A DNA stretch of 64,000 nucleotides from Tenrec ecaudatus (Eukaryota; Chordata; Mammalia; Afrosoricida; Tenrecidae): the NCBI RefSeq assembly GCF_050624435.1, contig NC_134539.1:141332025-141396024 (forward strand), given 5' to 3'. This document shows positions 46,101-58,100 of this stretch, piece after piece. The notes below the pieces were generated by a model, which worked only from the letters and a program-made list of their open reading frames with translations, had not been told where the DNA came from and ran no database searches. The position numbers and the translations under genes are program-made. Position 1 is the first letter of the stretch, and each line of letters opens with the position of its first letter.

Positions 46101-49100
46101 TTATAATAATTTGTTTGCATTATTACAGTGGCTTTAAAAATGGAATTTTAAAAAGGAAGGTAAATTATGTTCTATGAAGAAATATCACTTAAAAGAAACA
46201 AAGTGGGGATGCTAGAGTGTAACTTAATTTCAATAAGTAATTTTACATCAGAAGAAAAGTCAAGTTAGAGCCTGGTATAACTAATTATTCTTCAAATGGT
46301 TTGTAGATTAACAAAAAAAAAAGACTCTCCGGAGTAAGAGATTTGAATAATATTAGACCATTGAGACCTTGATTTTTAATAATTTAAGAGAAGATTTTTA
46401 TATTTCCTTTGCTGCTTTCTAATGTGGCTTTCTTTGACAGGAAAAAAGAACCATTTTCTAACCTCTATAATACATTATATGATGAAGTACCCCAGAGACG
46501 CTTATATTCACAAGATTTAAATGGTAATGAGAAGTTCTATCATTTTAAAAATAGATTTTCTGATTAAGACTGGTTTCAAATGTCTCTTCCTGAAATCAAA
46601 GGGGTTTATGATGACAGTTAATATGTATTACATGACATGCCAAAGACAGTGAGAAGCCTAAGGTGGTAGTTTAATCTATAAATATATATATTTACATTTT
46701 ATTAGGGGCTCATACAACTCTTATCACAATCCATACATATACATACATCAATTGTATAAAGCACATCCGTACATTCTTTGCCCTAACCATTTTCAAAGCA
46801 TTTGCTCTCCACTTAAACCCTTTGCATCAGATCCTCCTTTTTTTCCCTCTCCCTCCCCGCTCCGCCTTCCCTCATGAGCCCTTGATAATTTATAGATTAT
46901 TTTGTCATATCTTTCCCTATCCGGAGTCTCCCTTCCCCTCCTTCTCTGCCGTCCATCTCCCAGGGAGGAGGTCACATGTGGATCCCTGTAATCAGTTCCC
47001 CCTTTCCAACCCACTCACCCTCCACTCTCCCAGCATCGCCCCTCACACCCCTGGTCCTGAAGGTATTGTCCACCCTGGATTCCCTGAAAGCAGTGGATTA
47101 TTAACAAAACTATTTACATGCATATTTATGAGCAGTTCTTTTTATATGTTTTATTCTTAGTTGGAAAAGGAATTTTGACATTATGTAAAAATATTACTTA
47201 AATAAGGCAAAAGTGGTACCATATTATAAGAGCAGTATTAGAAAATGATCTTCAATATGTAGCAATTATAAAGCAGATGAAAACTTGAGTGACAATGTTC
47301 TAAAAAAAGTCAATGCAACTTATGCTACAAAATAAAAACAAAAGTGCTTTATAAATAAATCAGAAGCATGTGTTAGGCCTTATAGTAATGAAATTAAGTG
47401 AAGCAGGGTAGGTTGGGGTTGGGGGAAGGCATAAAAGTAACCGAAGGAACAATTATGGAATAGGAATAAACTCATAGGGAAGACTGGATTGTTTTGTTGA
47501 GAGTTCTCTAAATCAGTCTTTTCATGACAGTATGAAAGCCCTTAGTATCAAATAGGACCTGCATTTGTAACTTCAATTAATATCATAGTTCAAGACTTTA
47601 CTGGATTTGTAACTTCAATTAATATCATAGTTCAAGACTTTAGTGCCAAAGATATTCATGATTGTGAGTAAATAATATTTTACATTGTACTTTAAAAATA
47701 AACAAAGTCCACATTAAATTTATTTCAGTCCATTTCTTTTTTTTTGGGTGAGTGGTGGTAAAGTCAGGATATTATGTACTATGAATAAATTAAAATGCAC
47801 TGGAGTCTTTGATTTCACTGGCATTTTGGTTTTGACACCTAAATATCAAAGCTGACACTCCCCTGCACTCCTTTTTTATACTGACCTCTACCGTATCTTA
47901 GGCCCATCCTTTGGTTTTAGGCTGTTGAACAGAATCTTTCTGAACATCCTTCTTGCTTTGCATTGGAAAGTTCCCTTTTTACCAGACTTTCCCCATCACT
48001 TGACTTCTGGATCAATCTTTCTTCTGCTTTCTTAGGGACTATGTTTTTAAAATTATTATTCATTGTTTTTGAGTGAAGCACCTTTAAAATTTTTGTTTTC
48101 ATTAATTAGTCCACTTATTTCCCATTTCACTGAGTTTTGGCTTCTACTTCCAGTGAAGTTTTAGCAGTGATGAGTTACCTCTTTTTCAGTCTTTCTTTGT
48201 TTTTGAACACTGTCATCTATTTTTTTAAAATGAAAATTGAACTTAATTCAACAGATTATTTTGAGACTCTTTTGAATTAGGTTGTAGAAATAGAAGAATG
48301 AAAAATCTTGTCCCCTTACAGCTAATAGTTTAGATATTGACAATGACATCCACGCAGTCACGATACCGAGCTTTGACTGAGATGCATACTTTGTGCTGTA
48401 GAACACAGAGGACTGACTTATTTCCGGAGGAAGCTGTGGAAGTTTTTGTTTGTGGGAGCCCTGTGTGATTTTTGTTCTGAAAAAAAGATGGTAGAATAAG
48501 CATTTACTATCCCGACATATTATGTAAATCATAGGAATCAATTCTAAAGCAGTAAATGTGAAAAACAAACTTTTAGCTTTTCTTTTAGACATTTTTTATT
48601 GTGATTTGTTTTGTTTTTCTGAGAAAAGCTGGGGAGGTGAGGGAAAGATAATAATTCCTTTGAATTAACTACATGTTTTGTTATATATGTATAGCACTTC
48701 ATAAAGCCTGTACACTTTTTAGTAAAATTCAACTTGGTAACATTTATGTGAATGATCTGCCCTCGATCCTATTCACTTTGAAGATTTCCATAAGTGATTC
48801 AGAAATGCGACGGGCACTAAAGACTATTGATATTGATGGTAAGTTCTTATTTTCATATTAATATATTGGTCTTCAAACATGGATATAAATTGTGTGTTGG
48901 TCAAATTCTAAGTATTAGGAATCTATTATAAAATATATATAATTTTGAGATGCTACATTTACAGTAAGGATGTTAAAAACGTGGGCCTCTCGTGCACAGA
49001 ATTGGATTGATTAATTATAGGGTTGGATTATGACATACTCTCCTCATTGGTATATGCATGGCCTAATTTTTAGTTATTTGATTTTAGTTTAATAATGTAA

Positions 49101-52100
49101 CAAGCATATTGAACACACCACACAAAATAAAAACTAACATCTTCATAATATCATACCTAACTGTAAAGTCCCCCAAACAAACAAATTTACTGACTTCCGC
49201 TATCTGAAGTATTCTGAATCCTGTCCATTATTACCCTTTCTTATATATAAAAAATGTATTATTTTGGTAAAATACATAAAACAGGAAGTTTGCCATTAAG
49301 TACGTTCAATGACAGTAATTAAAATCACTAGATTGTGCTAAGGCGCTCTGGTTGCATAGTGGGCTACTCAATGGGCTGCTAACTGTAAGGTCCACAGCCA
49401 CTCTTCAGGAGAAAGAAGGGGCTTTCTACTCCGTAAAGAGCGACCGCCTCAGATACTTGGCATTGAGTTGATGGCAGTGAAAAGTGCCTGTTCAAGATAT
49501 TTCATGTAAGTGGAATCACACAGTATTTGTCCTTTTGTGTTTAGCTTATCTAAGTACAGTATGCTCAAGGTTCATGCTTACCTTTTTATATACAAATATG
49601 TGTCACTTAACTTCTTTTCTGGCAACATCTCTCTGTAGATAAAATTGTGATTTCTGAATGAAATCCCATAACTCCTTTTCTTTTAAAAGGGAATGCAGAC
49701 TTTCTTTGTGTTAATTTCCCTTATTGATTGATTGATATTTTTAGTTGTTATTTGGGTGAAAGTTTACAGAGCAAATTGGTTTCCATGGACAATTCATATA
49801 CTATTTGTGACATAATTGCAATCCCCACTGTATGACTGTATGCTCCCCACTTCCTCTGTCTTTATTATTTCCCCCTTTTCCTAACCCTTCCTGCTTTCTA
49901 AGTTTTACCCCTGGGAAAATGTTGCCCCTTTGAACTCATATTAGTGATTCTTTGAAGGAGTGGCCTCCGTAGTGGTATTGTTCACCTTATAGCACAATGG
50001 CTTTGGCTGAATCATGGTGGTGAGTTCAGTTCCAGACCTGAAGGATGAATAAGGGCTTTAATTTGGGGATTCCGCTAGTCTCTGTCCAACTGCTAAGCTG
50101 ATCTTTTTTTATGATTTTGAGTTTTGTTCCACAATTTTCTCCCTCTCTACTCAGTACCTTCTCAACAGTTGTAGCAGGGCACCATCTAGTTCTCCTGGAC
50201 TCAGCGTTGCAAAGGCTGAAGTTCAAGTGGTTCATTAGTCGAAAGGACTATTTGTTCCCATGAACCTTTGATTTTATTTACTCTTTGCTCTGGATAGGGT
50301 GATGGTCATTAATTGTACCTGGATGGCTGCTCACAAGCTTTTAAGACCCCAGTTGCTACTTATCAAAGAAGCTTGTCTTCGTGAACTGTTTCACCAATTG
50401 GCTTTGGTGTTCCCTGAGTCTCTGGTCTTGACTCTTCCAGGCCCAGTGATTTATTCCCTCATGGTGTTTGGTTATGGCTAGGAAGTTTTCATAACCTATG
50501 TGACAACTTATCTTTCACAAGTTTAGTGATCTATTTTGCTAATTTATTAGTGGCATATAATATTTTGGAGATTTATAGTAAAATATTCTTTCTAAAACAG
50601 AAATAACTTCATTTCTTAAAGGCACAGAATAATATAAAGGATAAAGATAAAATCACCTGTATTACTATAATGCTTAGCCAACTATTGGTATTTGGGGAGA
50701 AATCTTTTTAGGATGTTTCTAAGAATATGTGTGTGTATGTATAACTGTGGTTCAAACATACATAGAAACACATGATACGTATATATGTAATATATATATG
50801 TATATATAATATTCTATGACCTGTTTCTTTTTACATTGTGCTATGGTCAGTTTTCCATGTAAGTAAATATAAATCCACAGTGCCCTTTTCAATGATTGTG
50901 AGTTACCCTCTAGAACAAATTTGTTTTAAAATAAATTATCTGTTGATGGGCATAAAGCTGTTCTCTCTCTCACCAGCTCAGCTAAGCTTTCTGTTGTTAG
51001 ACACTGACTCACGGTGATGTTATTTATAATGAAGCTACCCTCTCAGTTATTATTTTCGAGCCCGTTGTTGTAGCCACTGGGTCCATTATCTCCTTGACTC
51101 AGGTCTCCCTCTTTTTCACTGACCCCCCCTCCCCTTTATCAAGCATGGTATCCTTTTCCAGGGACTGTGACCTCCTGATAACATGTTCAAAGTGTGTGAA
51201 AAGAAGTCTCTCCATTTTCCCCTCTAAGGAGTATTCTGGCTGTCATCCTCCATGACAAATTTGTTTGTTAGCAAGTTCATGATAATTTCAACATTTTTCT
51301 GCAACATCGTAATTTAAATGCATCTATTCCTACTTTTTAATCCAGCTTTCATGTATGTCTATATGAGCTATTTGAAAATACAATGGTTTGGGCCAGGTGC
51401 ACCTTCATTCTCAAAGTGACCTCCTCACTCATTAACATTTTTTTGGTTATTTTATTAGTATTAAAAATCCTTTTAATGATGTCAGCATATGTACAAATGT
51501 GCTGGATGAATGTATAGACTGTGATCAATGTAAGAGCCCCCAATAAAATGATTTTACAAAATCCTTTTATTGGGGGCTCTTATAGCTCTTATAACATTCC
51601 ATACATCAATTGGATCAAGCATATTTGTACATATGTTGCCATCAACATTTTCTAAACATTTGCTTTCTATTTGAGCCCTTGGTATCAGCTCCTTCCCCCC
51701 TCCCACCTTCAGGACCCCTTGATAAATTATAAATTATTGATAAATTATAAATTATTATTTTCATATCTTACACTGACCACTGTCTCCCATCACCATGTTT
51801 CTGTTGTTTGTCTCCCTTAGGGTAGGGAGGGATTGTTGTTAAATATTGCTACTCCCATTTCTGTTCCTGAGGGCTTTATCTGACCTGAAGTTTTTGTGCT
51901 GTGAGCTCTTATATGTCTCAGTGTATATACTCTGGTCTAGCCAGAACTGAAAGGCAGAACTGTGGTCATGATAGTGGGGAGTTAGGAAGCCTTCGAGAAC
52001 CAGAGGAATATTATGGGTTTCATTGGTGCTACACTGTGCCCTGGTTGACTCATCCCTTCCTTGTGAACCCTTCTGTGAGGGATGTCCTGTTGTCTACAGA

Positions 52101-55100
52101 TGGGTTTGGGGTGTCTGCTCTGATCCCCCTCATTCTCAACAATGTTTTTTTTGTGTGTGTGGGGTCTTCTGGTGCCTGTTACCTGATTCCATCGACACCT
52201 CATGATCGCACAGGCTGGTGTGTTTCTTCCATGTGGCCTTATTGCTTCTCTGCTAGATGGCTGCTTGTTTAACCCCAAGCCTTTAAGACCCCAGATGCTA
52301 TATCTTCTGATAGTTGGGCACCATCAGCTTTATTCACTACATTTGTTTATGCACCCATTTTGTCTTCAGCAACTGTGACAGGAGAATTAGTATCACAGAA
52401 TGCCAGGTTGTTAGAACAAAGTGTTCTTGCATTGAGGGAGGGCTTGAGCAGAGGCCCAAAGTCCGTCCACTTCCTCAATGTATTTCCATATAACTGTATG
52501 TACATAGGCAAGTACCTCTATTTTTATGAATTAATATATCTATATAGTGCACACCTATATTTATACCTCTATCCATATCTTTAGCACTTTAAAAGAGGTC
52601 TTGTGCAAAATATTTGCTTAGTGCAATGCATCATTTGATTTGTTAAGTGCTGTTTTCATGAGCATTGACTGGATTCAAGCAATATTTTACAACTTCAATC
52701 TTTTCTTCATTTATCTTGATGTTTTCTACTGGTCCAATTGTGAGGACTTTGATCTTATTACACTGAGTTGTAATTAAATGTAAATAAATTGCACTTTTTT
52801 GCAATTAAATGTAAACTGCTGCAGTCCTTGTTCGTAATCAGCAAGATCCTTAATCCTTAGGCCATTGATCTTAATCAGAAATTTCTTAATGCAGTTCCTT
52901 TTTGCATTTAGCAAGCAAGGTTGTGTCATCTGCATATTGAAAGTTAATAATTCTTTCTCCAAACTTGATTCCTCCTTCATTTTCATATAGTCCAACTTCT
53001 CAGATTCTTTGCTCAGCTTGCAGATTGAACAAGTGTGGTAAAAGGATACAACCCTGGCTCTCAGACCTTTCTTGATTTTAAACCAGTATTCACTTGTTCT
53101 GTTAAAACAACTGTGTCTGCTTCCTTGCACAGTTTCCAAATGAACACAAGGAAGTGTTTTGGAATTCCCATTCTTCTCAATACTATCCATAGTTTATTAT
53201 GACTCAAACAACTGAGTGCCTTTGCATAGTCAATAAAACACAAGTAAACTTCTCTCTGGTATTCTCTGCTTTTAGCCAAAATGCATCTGACATCAGCAAT
53301 GACACCCAGTTCTTTTTAGTACAGTGACTCTGTGTATTCCTGTAATTTTTTTAATGCTTCCCACATCATTCTTTCTTCATACAAGATGAGTTAGATAACT
53401 AAAATGGAAAATATTTGAGAAAAGAATGTGAACTCTTTCAGGCTTTTAAAGAGTATTATTATTATTAGAAATTCAGAATAATCCTTTAGAAAATTAGGAC
53501 CTTATAAAGTATCAATTTTAATCACTTGGGTTTACTGTGGGGGTAATTGAGGAATAAAAAGGTGAGTCTGGTCTAAAGCTGTACAGCCAATTTAGGTAAC
53601 ATTTAAAGTTTTGCTCATTTCTTTTTACATTTAAAATAATGTTAAACATACCTTGAACATCATGGTAATAAATGTAAGTCAAGGAAAAGTTAAATGACAG
53701 AGTTGTGTCCTGGTATTATTTTGTCTACAGAACTTTTTTATTGTTTTTTTGTCTATGTAGTTTAGTGTTTTCAGTTAATAAATGTTTGTACATTAAAAAA
53801 AATAAAAACGGTCTCTTTACCCCATCTTTCACTATAATCCTTAGTAGTAAACATTGGTAATAGTTTGATAAAATATCTTTCCTGACCTGCATGTATATAT
53901 GTGAGTATAAAGATAGGAAAGCACATATGCAGATAATGATTTTTAACTACTCTCATGTTGTTTAATGGTGAAGTTGTCTCTAAAAATTTTGCTACTGTAA
54001 AGTATGCTACAAAGAACAATATTATACTTCAACTCTTATACAAGTATTTCTGTAGGATAGATTTTGAGATATGAAAATACTGTGTCAGAGGATGTGCAGT
54101 TATTAAACTTTGATAACCCCCAAAACCCACTGCCAATGATAAGGTCAATTGTGACCCTTGGCAGCCCTACAGGACAGAGCAGGACTGCCCCTTTGGGCTT
54201 CTGAGACTTTAAGTATTCACAGGAGTAGACAACCATCTTTCTCCCCCAGAACGACTGGCAGGCTTAAACTGCGGAGCTTATGGTACACACTCCACGTGTA
54301 ACCCACTGTGCTGTCAGAACTCCTTTCAAACTGTGATATGTTCTGTACAATTCTCACCTTACACCCAAGAAAAACCTCGGTCTGTGCAATTGTAGTCCCA
54401 AAGCAACGACTGGTTCTGAATTTAAAGGCAATTACAAACTATTTCCTTTAGTTATTCCAAGGTTGTTTTTAGGTAGAATTTAAAGTGGCTCCTTTCACTG
54501 CAACTTTTTCCCTTTGCTTTCTTTCTTATAACTCTGAAAATTGGCCACAGGGAAAATGATTCACATCAAATTATGTTTTTAGAATATTGTTATTCCTCCC
54601 AAAAGTAAAGGCTGAAATGTATTGCTAAGTTGTTTATAGGCCTAGGTTAGGTGCACTTCACTCACATAATTTTGTCAGTACTTTATTCCCAATTGAACAT
54701 TTGGTTCTTGGCAGGGATTCAGAACACCCTGCTACTGTGATTATAGACATCTGTCTTTATATAATTTGGCCTAACTTAAGTTGAAAAGTGTCCCAGAAAA
54801 AATACATCAAAATGTGATTTTATTTGGGTTTTATTTTCATTTCTGGATATAATGGGATACAAAATCTAGAATGCCCTTTAAAGACATTTCCTTAAGCTTG
54901 AGGATAAAGACGTTCTTTCTTATCTATCTTGAAAAAACATGACAAAGTGTGAGGGTTTTTTTTTTTTTTAGGTCCTGATTATCAAAGGCAGGGGTTTTTC
55001 TGAAGGTAGATTTTCTTGACCAGAGATTGTTCTGAAGCAACCCTATAAGACTGTTTACCAGGGATGGAGGCCACACATATGATTGGAGAATCATATTTAT

Positions 55101-58100
55101 GTGCCCTGGAAATGAGTGTGTAGCTTGGATTTGAGTAAGAAAATTTCCATAAAATGTTTCAATCCATTACAGAACTCTAGACATTTTAAAGGAGGGATTA
55201 GAAAATGCAGGAGCCTATTTCACTTTCACATGTAATTAGAAGAAAGTACTAATCTGTACTAGTCCAGTCAACTCCTATTTGTTTGCCTATCAAGTTGTTA
55301 TGAATGCAATGACAACATCAAAAATTTCTATTTTTAAGCTGTGCCATTTCTCTGCAACACAAAAGTGAGTAAAATTACTGATGTCTCCCAGTATAGCCTA
55401 ACTCTTACAAACTGTTACATCAAAGAGTCATATTTTATAAACTCCATTTATAAATTTCATAGGTCAGTTGCATTTTCAAAATAGTGTCAAGTTTTTAAAA
55501 AGAGATGTTTTAAGAACAAAGCTTTCATTTGAAGAAAAATTTTTCTATAATGTGCAACCATTTTGGCAAGACAGCTGGTTTTATGAAGAAATAATTTTTA
55601 TATGTTATGATTCATTGCTTCATATTGACATTAATCAATTAATTTTTCAAAAATTCTGAAAAGCATTTATAGCTGTTAAAATTGTGATTTTTTGTCAGAA
55701 TCTGAACCATGAATTAATTCATTTTTCAAGAATTTTTGTCAAGAAATGGAGCAAAATACAGTTTTCTGATATACTGCTGTATAAAAACCCTTTGGTATGT
55801 TTTTACGGTTTTATTGACATAAAAAACTCAAAATTATTTTTATGGAGAAGCGTTGGGCTGCTAACTGCAAGATCAGCAGTTCAAAACCACCAGCCTTCAG
55901 GAGAAAGATGAGCTTTCTACTTCCACGAAGATTTGCAGCTTTAGAATTCCACAGGATTCTATTCTCTCTTAGAGGGTTGCAATGAGTTTATTGACATAAT
56001 TGATACTTAGTTAACTGCATATTTGAAGTGTGTAGTTTGATTAATTTTGATATTTATATTCACCCGTGAAACCTATGTCTACACTCATACACCTGTGAAT
56101 CAAGATAGTGAACACATCCATCACTCCAAGTTTCCTCACACTCCTTTGTAAACCCTCTTCTCTCTCCATGTCCACCTCACCCCAACCCTAGGTAAATAGT
56201 GATCTGCTGTCACGTTGGATTAGTTTGGTTTTTCTAGAATTTTACATAAATGACATTGTGTAGTGTGTAGTAGTTTTTGGTCTGCTTTGTCTCACTGTTT
56301 AATATGGTGAGATTAATCAATCTTTTGCATTTATCAGTAATTTATTTCTTTTTATTGGTGAATAGTATTCCATGATATAGATAGACTGTAATTTGTTTAT
56401 TCATTCATTAATTGATCGTTATCTGGGTTGTGTTGTGTCTAGTCTGTGACTATAATAATAATGCTGGTGTAAATATTCATATGCACATCTTTGTGTGGAC
56501 ATATTCTTTCATTTTCTGGGATAAATAATCTGGAATTGTTGCATCATTTCCTAGATATATGTTTGATTTTTTTAACTGCTAAGCTGTACCACTGTATCAT
56601 TTTACAGTATCTGAGAGTTCTGTTTGCTACATGGAACCCTGATGGCACTGTTGGTTAGGTGTTGGAATGCTCACTGCAAGGTGGGCAGTTCAAACTTACC
56701 AGCTGCTCCATGGAGGAAGATGAAGCTGTCTGCCCCCAAAAAGGTTTACAGCTTCAGAAATCTTATATGGGGTCACTCTGGGTCAGAATTGGCTCTATGG
56801 CAGCGGGGTGCTACACACCCTTGCAAACACTTAACATAGCTATTTAAAATTGTAGTCATTCTAATAGATGTGAAATGGTTTCTCTTTATGGTTTTAATTT
56901 ACATTTTTCTTTTAAAATTTCACCTATAATGTTAATATTGAGTGCTCTTGTGCATAGACTATGTTATTGTAATGCCATTCGTTAAGCTTACTTGTATTTG
57001 TAGATAGAAAATTACAACTTTGTAAATTACAAATAGAATTAACTGATGTTCTTAGCGAGTTTGCTGATAATAAGCATACACTTGTAGTTATTTTCCTTTC
57101 TGATTCTGAATTGTTCTTATAGGCAATGGATTTCTGAATTTTTCACATTTCCTTAAGGCTGTGAATGATGTTTCTTATTTGGTCTCTCAGGATCCAGGTA
57201 AAATGACTATTCTTAAAAAGTATAGAAGAGAATGTTTGTGGTAGTAACTAATTTTTAATGGCACGTAGATATGAATTGTGTTTCTTAGCTTTACCCCATG
57301 TCCCCAGTATTTTAGGTTGAGGAAAAATCAGAGATGAGCTATTTCATAAGATGTATTGAAAACCTGGGCCACTGCCACATCATCATAATTATCTATCTCG
57401 AACCCCTGCTCCCTGTGTACAACTGCTAGACTCAGTCTTTTAAAGCATGCTTTTGTTATGTTGCTTTCCTGATCAAGAATTAGATGCTTTTCTTAATAAT
57501 AAATACATTTAATCCAAATTCTTATGCTTGAGTCTCACCTCTTCATAACTTTGTACATTGCTCCTTTAATGCTCCAGTTAATTATAAATCTCTACCCATG
57601 ACAGTTTAATTATTTCCAAGTGTTTGTTCATGTTTATTATTATTTTAAAAAAATCTCCTTTAAATGTGTCACATCTCCTTTGGCTCTTTATTCCTTACAG
57701 TACTTTCTTCACTGTATCTGAAATCTCTATTTCTCCCTAAAAACTGCAGAAACAAACTTATATCTCCCCTAATAACTTTGACACATAAAAGAATAACACG
57801 ACACATAAAAGAAAGTGTTTGAAAGCGCTGTTCATGTTAATGATAGAAATAGTGGTTCCAACAGTTTGAGAAGATCTGTGTCCGTGAACGGAGTTAAGCA
57901 AGATAACATATGTAGGATCAGCCCTTGGGGTTGCATACTTTTAGAATGTGTTTTCTTAGAATTAAGAATAGATGGCCTACCATATGTAGAAATGAATTAT
58001 ACAGGTATTATGTTTGATCCCTTATATCCCATAGGCAGGAAACCTGGTGATGTAGTAGTTATGTGTTTGACTGCTAATCGTAAGATCAGCAGTTTGAACT

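Larger units (their letters stand above)
50991..53395 (-). mobile_element. RTE (BovB-type) LINE 3' half, split by L1 insertion
   Basis: The 3' part is 50,991-51,445 ('tgttgttagacactgactca' to 'ggccaggtgcaccttcattc'). It resumes at about 52,585 ('cactttaaaagaggtcttgt') and runs to about 53,395. The minus-strand translation of the second part gives RT motifs C-F-I-D-Y-A-K-A, then H-N-K-L-W, then M-G-I-P-K-H-F. Multiple frame breaks. The intervening 1.1 kb is L1. Confidence 0.85.
55795..56925 (-). mobile_element. Old mammalian L1 fragment, interrupted by two AfroSINEs
   Basis: 'aatagtattccatgatatag', 'tcattcattaattgatcgtt' and 'aaatattcatatgcacatct' are old antisense L1 3' sequence. It continues after the second SINE with 'taatagatgtgaaatggttt'. 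The block tttattgacata flanks the first SINE on both sides and may be its target duplication. Confidence 0.7.
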
